A DNA stretch of 64,000 nucleotides from CAZBDU01 sp964490725 (GTDB lineage Bacteria; Spirochaetota; Spirochaetia; SZUA-6; DRHE01), in NCBI GenBank assembly GCA_964490725.1, contig CAZBDU010000017.1:14592-78591 (forward strand), in the 5' to 3' direction. A model generated the notes under the pieces. That model saw nothing but the letters and a program-made list of their open reading frames with translations, had not been told where the DNA came from and searched no databases. Positions within the stretch are counted from its first letter, which is position 1; the number at the start of each line of letters is the position of its first letter. Below are positions 33,719-42,086 of this stretch, piece after piece. The position numbers were made by a program, and so were the translations under genes.

Positions 33719-34531
33719 ATGGAAGAGCTGATCATATGCGTGGCTCCGGTTCCTGGGGAGAAACAGGAAGAGAAGTTTCCCGGCAGGCTGGATACGGCAG
33801 GAGAGCTGGTCCGCTCTTTCGAGGCCGGGGCTTCCATCGGGCACCTGCACGTGCGGGACGAGCGGCTGCTGCAGACTACGGACACGAATGTCTTCCGGCG
33901 GGAGATCGAGCGCGTCCATGCCCGCTGCCCGCTGATTATCGAGGGCTCCACCGGAGGAACCCCGGAGCACCGTATGGAGGAGCGCTGCGTCTCCTTCACG
34001 GTTCCAGGAGTGGAGATGGGCTCCCTGAACATGGGCTCGGTGAACCTCTGGGAGGGCGTGTACGGCAACAAGATCGACGATATCCGCTACTATGCCCGCG
34101 AGCTGGCCGGAAGGAACCTGAAGCCTTTCATCGACTGCTTCGACCTGTCGCACTTCAGCAACATCAAGACGCTGGAGGCGGAGGGGCTAATCGCGCCTCC
34201 CCACGTCTTCGGCCTGGTCTTCGACATTCCCAACGCCCTGCCCTACACTGACCGTCGCCTGGACATCCTTCTGGAAGAGATTCCGCCCGGCAGCGTCTGG
34301 TTCGCGGCGCGGCACCACGCCCGTGGCGCCGACGGCTTCCGGTATGTGCTGGAGAAGGGCGGGCACGTACGGGTAGGTTTCGAGGACGGGCCGTTCCTGT
34401 CCGGCGGGCGACGGGCCCGTTCCAACGCAGAGCTGGTAGAAGACATCGTGCGGGCCGCCGAGCGGGCCGGGCGCAGGATCGTGGGGCCTGCCCGAGCCCG
34501 GGCGATCATGGGGCTGGAGCCATGGCCTTAA
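33719..34531 (+). CDS. BKACE family beta-keto acid cleavage enzyme (DUF849)
   Basis: This 270-residue TIM-barrel enzyme has the zinc motif HLHVRD (His42, His44), an anion site in IIEGSTGGTP, and a late AARHHARG segment. BKACE enzymes cleave a beta-keto acid with acetyl-CoA to give acetoacetate and a new acyl-CoA. GGAGGG precedes the ATG at 33719. It lies between the RuBisCO-like and DUF1537 kinase genes and overlaps the latter by ten bases. Either it handles a 3-oxo intermediate of the pathway, or it has a new role. Confidence 0.83.
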   Translation: MEELIICVAPVPGEKQEEKFPGRLDTAGELVRSFEAGASIGHLHVRDERLLQTTDTNVFRREIERVHARCPLIIEGSTGGTPEHRMEERCVSFTVPGVEMGSLNMGSVNLWEGVYGNKIDDIRYYARELAGRNLKPFIDCFDLSHFSNIKTLEAEGLIAPPHVFGLVFDIPNALPYTDRRLDILLEEIPPGSVWFAARHHARGADGFRYVLEKGGHVRVGFEDGPFLSGGRRARSNAELVEDIVRAAERAGRRIVGPARARAIMGLEPWP

Positions 34532-35970
34532 GCGGAGCCTCCGGCTCCGCCGGCGACACGCTCCTGGCCTACTACGGAGACGACTTCACCGGCACAACGG
34601 CCACCGCCGAGGCGCTGTTCGAATCCGGCGTGCCTACCGTGATTTTCACAGCACCCCCGGACCCGGCTCTGCTGGCCCGCAACTTCCCCGCGGTCCGGGC
34701 GGTCGGCGTGGCCGGGCTGGCTCGCACCCTGGCCACCCGGGAAATGGAAGCGGCCCTTGCGCCGGTGTTCCGCGCCTTCCAGAGATATCGACCCCCTGTG
34801 GTGCTGTACAAGGTCTGCTCCACCTTCGACTCCTCGGAGGAAACCGGCAGCATAGGGCGGGCGATCGACATCGGACGAGAGATCCTCTCCCCGGCTCTTA
34901 TCCCCATCCTGCCGGCAGCGCCGCTGCTGGGCCGGTATACCGTCTTCGGCCACCACTTCGCCGCCCTGGGTGAAGGGGAGGTGTACCGGCTGGATCGGCA
35001 CCCATCGATGAGCAGTCACCCGGTGACCCCCATGCAGGAATCGGATCTGCGGTTGCACCTGGGACGCCAGAGCTCAATCAAGATCGGCCTCGTCAACCTG
35101 TTGGAGCTTAGCCGGGGGGCGGCCAGGGTGAGGCGGCGCCTGCGGGACCTGCGGGATGGGGGCAGGGAGGCCGTGCTCTTCGACTGCGTCGAGCTAAAAC
35201 ACTTGCGGCTGGCCTGCCGCCTCATCTGGGAGCAGGCAAGCCCGGAGCGTCCGGTGTTCTTCGTTGGATCGCAGGAGATCGGCTCCGGCCTGGGATATGC
35301 CTGGCGGAAGGCGAGCCTGCTGAGCCGGCCGAGCGCAGGGGGCGCGCCGGCCTGCCTCCCGCAACGGCCACTCCTGGTGCTGTCGGGAAGCTGCGCCACC
35401 ATGACCGGCCGGCAGATCCGCTGGGCAGCGGCGAACGGCTTCGCGCAGCTGCCCGTCGCTTCGGAGGCGCTGCTGGATCCGGCCGCGCGCGCGGTGGAGA
35501 AGGAACGGATCGCGGAGAGCTGCCTGAAGGAGATTGCCCGCGGCCGTTCCGTGATCGTCCACACAGCGGCTGGTCCCGAAGACCCGCGGATCGCCCAGAT
35601 GCGCCAGGCGATGACCGTCCGATCGCTGCCCCCGGAGGAAGCCAATCGCATCCTCGGAGACTCCCTGGGTGAAATCGCTCTGTGGGTCCTCAAGACCACC
35701 TCGTCGCTGCGGCTCGTCGTGGCCGGTGGCGACACGGCCGGCCGGGTCCAGAGGCATCTGCAGGTTCAGGCGCTGCAGATCGCCCGGCCGGTGGGAATCG
35801 CCGCTCCCCTGTGCTACCTGTACAGCAGGGAGCCCGCACTCAACGGTCTGGAGGTGGCCTTCAAGGGGGGGCAGATCGGTGCTGCCGACTACTTCACGCA
35901 GGTCCGGGCAGCGCCTGTCCCCGGTTTCACGCAGGAAGCCCTGGGGGCCTTCCCTCCTTCCTCGCAGTGA
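34522..35970 (+). CDS. DUF1537 four-carbon acid sugar kinase family protein (OiaK-like)
   Basis: The product is 482 residues. The N-terminal domain has the family DD-TG motif (YYGDDFTGTTATAEAL near residue 18) and the substrate region YKVCSTFDSSEETGSIG. The C-terminal nucleotide-binding domain contains VLSGSCATMTGRQI and VVAGGDTAGRVQRHL. Members phosphorylate four- and five-carbon acid sugars such as erythronate or 3-oxo-isoapionate. With a RuBisCO-like protein in the same operon, a 3-oxo-acid sugar is the likeliest substrate. It ends 22 bases from the convergent dhaL stop. Confidence 0.86.
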   Translation: MALSGASGSAGDTLLAYYGDDFTGTTATAEALFESGVPTVIFTAPPDPALLARNFPAVRAVGVAGLARTLATREMEAALAPVFRAFQRYRPPVVLYKVCSTFDSSEETGSIGRAIDIGREILSPALIPILPAAPLLGRYTVFGHHFAALGEGEVYRLDRHPSMSSHPVTPMQESDLRLHLGRQSSIKIGLVNLLELSRGAARVRRRLRDLRDGGREAVLFDCVELKHLRLACRLIWEQASPERPVFFVGSQEIGSGLGYAWRKASLLSRPSAGGAPACLPQRPLLVLSGSCATMTGRQIRWAAANGFAQLPVASEALLDPAARAVEKERIAESCLKEIARGRSVIVHTAAGPEDPRIAQMRQAMTVRSLPPEEANRILGDSLGEIALWVLKTTSSLRLVVAGGDTAGRVQRHLQVQALQIARPVGIAAPLCYLYSREPALNGLEVAFKGGQIGAADYFTQVRAAPVPGFTQEALGAFPPSSQ

Positions 35971-35992
35971 ACGGGCGAGATCAAGGCCAGGT

Positions 35993-36631
35993 TCACAGCA
36001 GAGTGACGATGGTGTCCGCCATGCTTTTCAGCAGTAGATGGCAGGAAGTAGCGCCGGCATCCAGCACCCCTCGCGAGCGCTCTCCGAGGCGCGAGGATCG
36101 ACCCACCTTGGCCACCATGTCACGAGTGGACTCTTTCCCCCGTTCAGCAGCCTCCGCCATTTTCTGCAGCGACCTGCTGAATCCCTCTCCCCTGCACAAT
36201 GCTCCCCTGTAGGCCGCCAGGGCGGGTTGCAGCGTATCCAGGAGGGTCTTGTCCCCCACGTGGGCCTGCCCCAGCTCGACAACGGCGGCGTATCCGGCCT
36301 CCAGCATGTTTCCGAACAGCTCGGCATCGATCTGCTCCCGCTCGCTGCAGGCCCTGGCCGCGGCCTTGAAAAACGATCCGTAAAGCGGTCCCATGGCTCC
36401 GCCGATCTCCGTCACCAGGGTCCTGCCGAGGGTCTTGAGGCTTTCGGAGAGATTCATCTCCGCGGTCAACCGTGAGGCCGTCATGGTGAAACCCTTGGCC
36501 ATGTTGATCCCGTGATCTCCGTCTCCGATCGCACCGTCCACCTCGCTCAAGAGCGCTTTGTTCTGCTGGATGGTCCGGATGAGATCCCGTACAACCGCTT
36601 GCCCGGCCTGGTTTGCGAACTGCTCTGCCAT
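35993..36631 (-). CDS. dhaL: dihydroxyacetone kinase-type ADP-binding subunit DhaL
   Basis: This 212-residue helical protein has the DhaL metal-ADP motif DGAIGDGDHGINM near residue 33 and the phosphate-binding GGAMGPLYGSFF near residue 77. It supplies the nucleotide to the adjoining DhaK. No DhaM is in the window, so the phosphate source is open. DhaKL-type kinases also phosphorylate L-erythrulose, the expected product of 3-oxo-isoapionate decarboxylation. It is the last gene of a five-gene minus-strand operon. Confidence 0.88.
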   Translation of the reverse strand: MAEQFANQAGQAVVRDLIRTIQQNKALLSEVDGAIGDGDHGINMAKGFTMTASRLTAEMNLSESLKTLGRTLVTEIGGAMGPLYGSFFKAAARACSEREQIDAELFGNMLEAGYAAVVELGQAHVGDKTLLDTLQPALAAYRGALCRGEGFSRSLQKMAEAAERGKESTRDMVAKVGRSSRLGERSRGVLDAGATSCHLLLKSMADTIVTLL

Positions 36632-36636
36632 AGCCG

Positions 36637-37638
36637 CTACTGGGTCTGGGTCAAACCCATGGAAACGCAGTCCAGATCGATCAGTTCTTTCAGCTCCCCA
36701 TCGAGCTTCATGATCGTCAGCGTAGCTCCCATCATGTCCAGCGAGGTGAAGTAGTTGCCCACATAGGGACGATAGACCTGGATGCCTTTCTCTTTCAGAA
36801 TCTCCTCCATACGACTGTAGACAATGTACAGCTCCATTACAGGAGTGGCGCCCAGTCCGCTGACCAGGGCCACCACCTCCTCACCTGCCCGGAAGGGAAG
36901 ATCCGGAAGAATCACCTCCAGACCCAGCTCCGCGATCTCGTTCGCGGTGGCCAGATCGGCGACTTTGATGCCCGGCTCCCCATGATGCCCGATGCCAACC
37001 TCCATTTTCCCCGACTCGATGCTGAAGTTGGGCTTGCCTACCGCCGGGATCGTGCAGGGGGTCAAGCCGAAACCGATGCTGCGCGTGTTGTCGATCCCCT
37101 TCTGGGCGGCTGCAACTACCTCCTCCAGAGTTCCCCCCAAGGCGGCTTTCGCACCGCCTATCTTCCACATCAGCACCTCTCCGGCCACTCCCCGACGCCT
37201 GTGCCTGTCCTCCTTCGCGGCCGACGGCACATCGTCGTTCGCGATGACCGTCTTCACGGCGATTCCCTCCTCCCCTGCCTCCTCGACCGCCATCTTCACG
37301 TTCATGATATCTCCTGCATAGTTGCCGAACAGGCAGGCAACGCCCCTTCCGGCATCGGCCTGTCTGAACGCGTGCAAGAAGGCGTTCGCCGTCGGCGAGG
37401 TGAAGATCTCTCCCACCGCAACCGCATCGACCAGATTCTTGCCGATATACCCGACGAACGCCGGCTTGTGGCCGGATCCACCTCCGGTCACGATCCCGAC
37501 CTTGTTCTTGACCGGCGCCTGCCGGTACTTCAGAACCCGCGGATTGGCCGTGGGAGCCACGATGTCCCGGTGCGCTCTCAGGAAGCCTTTCAGCATGTCG
37601 GGAACGACCTGATCGGGATCGTTTATTATCCGCTGCAT
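36637..37638 (-). CDS. dhaK: dihydroxyacetone/erythrulose kinase subunit DhaK
   Basis: The product is 333 residues. The DhaK motifs GIVTGGGSGHKPAFVGY (residues 48-64) and the GHHGEPG segment with the substrate-linking His (His219, aligned by the following GEPG) are intact. The enzyme binds a short ketose covalently as a hemiaminal and phosphorylates it with DhaL, whose gene starts five bases downstream. In this context dihydroxyacetone or L-erythrulose is the likely substrate. Confidence 0.9.
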   Translation of the reverse strand: MQRIINDPDQVVPDMLKGFLRAHRDIVAPTANPRVLKYRQAPVKNKVGIVTGGGSGHKPAFVGYIGKNLVDAVAVGEIFTSPTANAFLHAFRQADAGRGVACLFGNYAGDIMNVKMAVEEAGEEGIAVKTVIANDDVPSAAKEDRHRRRGVAGEVLMWKIGGAKAALGGTLEEVVAAAQKGIDNTRSIGFGLTPCTIPAVGKPNFSIESGKMEVGIGHHGEPGIKVADLATANEIAELGLEVILPDLPFRAGEEVVALVSGLGATPVMELYIVYSRMEEILKEKGIQVYRPYVGNYFTSLDMMGATLTIMKLDGELKELIDLDCVSMGLTQTQ

Positions 37639-37656
37639 GAGAATACCTCCTTGTTT

Positions 37657-38511
37657 TCAGTCGGTCTGGACCTGTCCTCCCAGGGCCTGCTCCACATAGG
37701 CAAGAGAATCCCCAAGAGCTCTGTCGATGGCTTCAAGAGATACCGGACGCGGCAATCGATCCGCAGACCCGTCTGGACGCCGCCGAAGCCGCAGCGGTAT
37801 CTCCAGGCTGACAGGCGTTTCAGTGGAGACCAGATTCGCCAGTACTCGGCCGTAGTCGATTATTCCCGCGCCGATCTCCGTGTGCACCCAGCCGCGAGGG
37901 GCCTCGGCGACATCCTTTATGTGCACGTGCAGGCACTGAGGCAAGGCGAAGAGCATGTCCTGTTCCGGGCGAATTCGATTCCGCTTGTGCGAGATCAGAT
38001 TGCCGCAGTCGTAGTTCAAACCGATGTTCGGGATGTCGAGCCTCTCGATCAGGGCTGCCCCGGCCTGGCCCGTGTCGAACAGATCCTCGGGTCCGGTGCC
38101 TGGATTCTCGAGAGCAATCTTCAGACCGCAAGACTCAGCCCATGCGGCGATGGGGAAGATGTTCAGCAAGAAATCGGACTCTGCGGCTCGCGGGGCGGCG
38201 TTGGAGATGACAATCTTCGCACCCAGAATGGCAGCGAAATCTGTCCGCCGTTTGAACCGCTCGACCGCTCCTCCTGTTCCCAGATTGAGATGCGACGAAA
38301 AAGCGTGGCATTCCAAACCGGTCTCGTCCAGTTGCCTCCTGAGCGCCTCCGCTTGCGTCCTGGTGAACGCTGTCTCCTCGAACGGATCCATGTACCCATG
38401 TATGTAGGCGACCTCGGCATACTTTGCGCCCAGGGAAGCGATATGCTCGAGGGCCAGTCCCATGTCGTAGCCATCGTACGCTACGGTGCTGATAGATACA
38501 ATCCGTTCCAC
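37657..38511 (-). CDS. sugar phosphate isomerase/epimerase (TIM barrel) 1
   Basis: The product is 284 residues with the xylose-isomerase-like barrel fold. Likely metal ligands are the Glu in IALENPGTG, the Asp in LNYDCGNL, the His in HVHIKD and the Glu in VSLEIPLR. I chose GTG 38511, which opens the conserved beta strand (ERIVSISTVAYDGYD); a TTG at 38556 has no ribosome site. It follows the second barrel gene by about 58 bases in the same operon and may isomerise a four- or five-carbon ketose or oxo-acid intermediate. Confidence 0.78.
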   Translation of the reverse strand: MERIVSISTVAYDGYDMGLALEHIASLGAKYAEVAYIHGYMDPFEETAFTRTQAEALRRQLDETGLECHAFSSHLNLGTGGAVERFKRRTDFAAILGAKIVISNAAPRAAESDFLLNIFPIAAWAESCGLKIALENPGTGPEDLFDTGQAGAALIERLDIPNIGLNYDCGNLISHKRNRIRPEQDMLFALPQCLHVHIKDVAEAPRGWVHTEIGAGIIDYGRVLANLVSTETPVSLEIPLRLRRRPDGSADRLPRPVSLEAIDRALGDSLAYVEQALGGQVQTD

Positions 38512-38568
38512 TTCTTCATACCCCGTAGAGCTTTCGCCATGGGTACGCCCGCGCAATCAGGCTTCGAT

Positions 38569-39531
38569 CTACAACCGCAGGATCTGCTCCTCGATGAACC
38601 GCCAGGTCTTGAGGTAGTCGTCACCCCGCATCAGGGCCTTGAGCTCTGCCCGGTCGATCTCCTCGAGCCGCCGCCAGATCTTGCCAGTCACCCGGGCGTT
38701 GGTCTCGAACGTCCGCACCACGTCCCAGCGGGTGGGCGAGGTATCCGAAGTCAGGTAGTCGTCATACCCGTACTCCTGCAGGTACCAGAGGAACTCGGTG
38801 TAGGCCAGCAGGTGGCGGGTGCCTACGAAGTAGTCCCAGTCCCAGCGGGCGTCGTTGTCGTTGATGTGAACGTAGAACGGAAAGCGGCTCTCACCCACCA
38901 GCGAGACCGCCTCCGCCGGCGTCTCCCCGCCCCATATGGAGTGACCAAAGTCGATGGTCACCCCCATGCGCTCGAGGCCGATGTCGTTGAGCAGGCAGAG
39001 GGTCTTGCTTGCGGAGTCCACGTAGCAGCGACCCCGGGTCTCACTCGGCTTGTACTCTATGAACAGGGGGATCTCCGGCAGGTGGCTGCCCGCCTCCCCG
39101 AAGGTCTCCACCAGGCTCTTCCAGGCCCGGGCGTATTCGGACTGGAAGTGGAACTCGTATCCGTCGCCAAGGGGACAGCACGTCACCTTGTCTGCACCCA
39201 CTGCCTTGGCGAAATCCTTGGCTTCCTTGATGAAGCGCACCGCCTTGTCCCGCACCTCCTTTCGGGTGGAGGTGACTCCACCGCCCCGGAACTCGGGCTC
39301 GGCCTTGACGTTGGCGTTGATCGCCGCCCACTTCAAGTCGTACCGCGCCATCAGCTCGCGCACGGCTTGCGGGTCGCTCACCTCGTAGGGGTAGACCGCC
39401 TCCACCCCGTCGACCTCCTCCATGGAGGCGATCATCTGCAGCCGTTCCTCCAGGCTCTTGACCTCGTTGTACTCGTGAAACCGGTCTTTGGTCCGGCTCA
39501 GGAAACTGGTAATGACCGCGCTCTTGACCAC
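38569..39531 (-). CDS. sugar isomerase/epimerase (TIM barrel) 2
   Basis: The 320-residue product has the same fold with longer loops. Candidate metal ligands are the Glu in LFIEYKPSE, the Asp in VTIDFGHS and the His in YVHINDND. GTG 39531 follows AAAGGAG at seven bases; the longer reading lacks this. Its motifs (INANVKAE early, RWDWDYFVGTRHL late) differ from the other two barrels, so the three are not recent duplicates. Confidence 0.82.
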   Translation of the reverse strand: MVKSAVITSFLSRTKDRFHEYNEVKSLEERLQMIASMEEVDGVEAVYPYEVSDPQAVRELMARYDLKWAAINANVKAEPEFRGGGVTSTRKEVRDKAVRFIKEAKDFAKAVGADKVTCCPLGDGYEFHFQSEYARAWKSLVETFGEAGSHLPEIPLFIEYKPSETRGRCYVDSASKTLCLLNDIGLERMGVTIDFGHSIWGGETPAEAVSLVGESRFPFYVHINDNDARWDWDYFVGTRHLLAYTEFLWYLQEYGYDDYLTSDTSPTRWDVVRTFETNARVTGKIWRRLEEIDRAELKALMRGDDYLKTWRFIEEQILRL

Positions 39532-39678
39532 GCCTGTGCTCCTTTCCGTTCTGGCAGGTCCTGGACGGCAGAAACAGTCCGCCGGTGTGCGCTGCCGCAT
39601 TCCCCGATCATCTTATGACGGCTCCCTCGACGCGCTGGAAGGGGGGCAGCGTTTTCAGCAGCTCCACAGTGCCCATTG

Positions 39679-40548
39679 CTACTGCTCCTGGACAGTCTCT
39701 TGAGCCAGCAGTGACCGCAGGTAGGCCAATCCGGCGCTATACTCGGCGGCCAGATCCACAGCCGAACACCGGATTTCCAGGTCCAGGCTACCCCGGTAGC
39801 CGCAGGCCAGCAGGTTGTGCAGAACCACATCCCAGGGTATGGTTCCGGCGCCTGGCCTCAGGGACAAGTTCTCGTGCCCGAGATTGTCGCACAGGTGGGT
39901 GCCGAAGATCCTGTCCCCCAGCTTCAACGGGATCAAGGAGACCTCCTCTTTGCTGGCCCAAGCATGACCGGTGTCGAAGTTGTAGCCCAACCGCGCCGAG
40001 CCGATGGACTGAAGCAGGCTCAGCAGACCGGAGGTCCCACCGAGGAAGGAATACGGCAGGATCTCCAGTGCCATGCGGCGTCCGGATCGTTCCACGACCT
40101 CCAGGAGCCGCGACAGCTTTTCCACAAAACGCCGTTCCAGCTCTTCGTGGACACCGCGACCACGGGCCGCCGGGTCGAGCCGTTCCGTCCTGAAGCCGCC
40201 AACGGGCAGGGTGACCAGGGTGCAGGAGGGGAAGGCCTCCAGGATCTCCATGACCTTCTTCATCTCCTCTATGCCCAGGGCGGATTGCAGCGCCGCCGGG
40301 GAGGAGAACGCGGGCAGGAGAAAATGGGCCACGAACTGGGAGGGGCTCAAGCCCGCGGCGTCCGCCCGCGCACCGACCATGGCGGAGCCCCCGGACAGCC
40401 ATTCCCCCAGCCGTTCCGGGGAGAAGACCTCCAGCTGAAAGCTCCGGAACCCCAGGCGGGCCATCAGATCCAGCGCCCCCGCGTAGTCCGCAGGCGAGAA
40501 CCCCTCGCCCCAACCGGAAAGGACGAAGGCCGGACTGGTCCCAAACAT
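39679..40548 (-). CDS. sugar isomerase/epimerase (TIM barrel) 3
   Basis: This 289-residue protein is the first gene of the minus-strand catabolic operon. Visible ligand-type residues are the Glu in ALEILPYSF, the Asp in YNFDTGHAW, the His in GTHLCDN and the Glu in LDLEIRCS. The ATG at 40548 has GGAGGGGAGG upstream and lies about 20 bases below the GntR operator. Family members include hydroxypyruvate isomerase-like enzymes and the OiaC-type 3-oxo-isoapionate decarboxylase; I cannot choose between them by eye. Confidence 0.83.
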   Translation of the reverse strand: MFGTSPAFVLSGWGEGFSPADYAGALDLMARLGFRSFQLEVFSPERLGEWLSGGSAMVGARADAAGLSPSQFVAHFLLPAFSSPAALQSALGIEEMKKVMEILEAFPSCTLVTLPVGGFRTERLDPAARGRGVHEELERRFVEKLSRLLEVVERSGRRMALEILPYSFLGGTSGLLSLLQSIGSARLGYNFDTGHAWASKEEVSLIPLKLGDRIFGTHLCDNLGHENLSLRPGAGTIPWDVVLHNLLACGYRGSLDLEIRCSAVDLAAEYSAGLAYLRSLLAQETVQEQ

Positions 40549-40565
40549 AGCCTCCCCTCCAGATT

Positions 40566-40575
40566 TTGTATACAA
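40566..40575. promoter_or_regulatory. GntR-type operator (site B)
   Basis: TTGTATACAA is a perfect palindrome one base downstream of the minus-strand -10 box and covers the transcription start. On the minus strand the 22 bases from the -10 box onward match site A at all but three positions. Confidence 0.72.
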
Positions 40576-40576
40576 T

Positions 40577-40605
40577 ATTCTACCGGCGAATCACGCTTCT
40601 GTCAA
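40577..40605 (-). promoter_or_regulatory. promoter of the TIM-barrel / DhaKL operon
   Basis: On the minus strand, TTGACA (40605-40600), a 17-base spacer and TAGAAT (40582-40577). The start lies near 40570, inside site B. Confidence 0.75.
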
Positions 40606-40712
40606 TCACGAAAGCGGCGAGAATTGCCGAATTCCCAGGACCTTTCCTGGTCTGTCCATCGCTGCCCTTGCCACCGCGCCCGGCAGGCCGTTCACGTACC
40701 GCCCGGAATATT

Positions 40713-40722
40713 CTGTATACAA
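40713..40722. promoter_or_regulatory. GntR-type operator (site C)
   Basis: CTGTATACAA holds the TGTATACA core of the other sites and, like them, is preceded by AATATT. It lies about 55 bases upstream of the predicted start of the GntR genes and may give autoregulation. Confidence 0.6.
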
Positions 40723-40731
40723 TGTGTATCG

Positions 40732-40761
40732 TTGACCCTCGGGTCAGATGTCCAGTATGCT
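40732..40761 (+). promoter_or_regulatory. possible promoter of the GntR operon
   Basis: TTGACC (40732-40737), 18 bases and TATGCT (40756-40761). The start would be near 40768, leaving only about ten bases of leader that includes CAGGAGG. Confidence 0.45.
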
Positions 40762-40778
40762 CTGTTTCAGGAGGGGCC

Positions 40779-41414
40779 ATGTATCGAGTCGAGCAGGAGG
40801 AGCTCTCCGAACGGGTCTACCGAAGGATCAAGGAGATGATCCTCAAGAACCAGCTGGTCTCCGGGCAGAAGCTTAGCCAGGAACAGCTGGCCCGGGGCCT
40901 GGGGGTCTCCCGAACCCCCCTGCTGTCCGCGTTCTCCAAACTGGAGAAGGAGTACCTGGTCGAGCTGGTGCCACGCAGGGGTGCTTTCGTCAAGAAGCTC
41001 AGCCGCAAAGAGTTCGAAGACCTCTACGACCTGCGCCTGCGCTTGGAGCCCCTGGGCGCCTTCGACGCGGCCCGCAACGGCAGCCCAGATGCGGTCGCCG
41101 AGCTGGAGAGGCGGTTCGCGGAGTTCGAAGAGGCCGTGGGCGGCCGGTATCCCTTCCTGTTGGAAGCGGACTACGACTTTCACATGGCCGTCATGCGCAT
41201 GAGCGGCAATGAGATGCTCCACCGCATCATCTCCTCCTTCAACATCATCATCGTTAGCAACCTGAAGGGGCTGCTGAAACCCGCCGAGCAGAGCCTTGAA
41301 GAGCACCGCGGCATCCTGGAGGCCATCCGCCGGCGGGACCCTCAGCTGGCCGACCAGCTGATGTACGAGCACCTGCTGGACTCCCGGAAAAGGCTCGACC
41401 GCACGGAGCTTTGA
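40779..41414 (+). CDS. GntR family regulator (FCD domain) 1
   Basis: This 211-residue regulator has an N-terminal winged HTH (LSERVYRRIKEMILKNQLV, then QLARGLGVSRTPLLSAFSKL) and a helical FCD ligand domain with candidate metal or acid-binding His in ADYDFHMAVMR and LEEHRGILEA. FCD regulators usually bind sugar acids or carboxylates. ATG 40779 follows CAGGAGG. It is divergent from the TIM-barrel operon and is the best candidate to bind the TTGTATACAA sites. Confidence 0.88.
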   Translation: MYRVEQEELSERVYRRIKEMILKNQLVSGQKLSQEQLARGLGVSRTPLLSAFSKLEKEYLVELVPRRGAFVKKLSRKEFEDLYDLRLRLEPLGAFDAARNGSPDAVAELERRFAEFEEAVGGRYPFLLEADYDFHMAVMRMSGNEMLHRIISSFNIIIVSNLKGLLKPAEQSLEEHRGILEAIRRRDPQLADQLMYEHLLDSRKRLDRTEL

Positions 41415-41424
41415 AAGTTGCCCC

Positions 41425-42075
41425 ATGGACAAGATCCGCAAGGATGCCCTGAGCGAGCTGGTCTACGAGAAGATCAAGCAGATGATCCTGGACGAAGCGC
41501 TCCTGCCCGGGCGAAAGGTCGCCAAGGGGGAGCTCGCCCAGGCGCTGGGGGTCAGCCAGACCCCGGTCAACGAGGCGATCAATCGCCTGGCCGGGGAGGG
41601 GCTGATCGAGCAGCGGACCCGCCAGGGGTTCTTCATCCGGGTCTTCACCTACGAGGACCTGAGAGACCTGTTCGCGGTGCGGGCCGGCATGGAGGGCATC
41701 GCCCTGCGCCTCAGCGTGGAGGAGCTGCCGCCGGACAAGCTGGAGGAGCTGACCCATCACTTCGACGGGTTCAGCCTGCCCATGAACGAGGAAACGAAGC
41801 GGCGGTACATGAAGGCGGACCAGGCCTTCCACGAACATATCATTGCCCTATCGGCCAACTCCTTCATCATCAGCTACGACCGCAGCTTCGACTTCATCAT
41901 GAAGTCCTATCAGAAGGGACTGATCCGCGAACCTGAGGAGACGGTGGATGAGCACCGGGAGATCATCCGGGCCATCCGCAATCGGGACGGCCGCGGCGCC
42001 CAGGAGCTGATCATGCAGCATCACCTGAAGAGCCGTGACTTCATCCGCAAGAGACATCTCAAGTCCCAGCCCTGA
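41425..42075 (+). CDS. GntR family regulator (FCD domain) 2
   Basis: The product is 216 residues with the same layout: wHTH (SELVYEKIKQMILDEALL, then ELAQALGVSQTPVNEAINRL) and FCD domain (ADQAFHEHIIAL, VDEHREIIRAI). It lies ten bases after the first regulator and clearly resembles it, so it is probably an old tandem duplicate. Either could bind the operators, perhaps with different effectors or as a pair. Confidence 0.88.
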   Translation: MDKIRKDALSELVYEKIKQMILDEALLPGRKVAKGELAQALGVSQTPVNEAINRLAGEGLIEQRTRQGFFIRVFTYEDLRDLFAVRAGMEGIALRLSVEELPPDKLEELTHHFDGFSLPMNEETKRRYMKADQAFHEHIIALSANSFIISYDRSFDFIMKSYQKGLIREPEETVDEHREIIRAIRNRDGRGAQELIMQHHLKSRDFIRKRHLKSQP

Positions 42076-42086
42076 GGAGGGAGCCC

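Noticed and set aside
38512..38556. TTG start for TIM-barrel protein 1
   Set aside because: It has no ribosome site and adds an unconserved Arg/Gly-rich lead; the GTG at 38511 opens the expected first strand.
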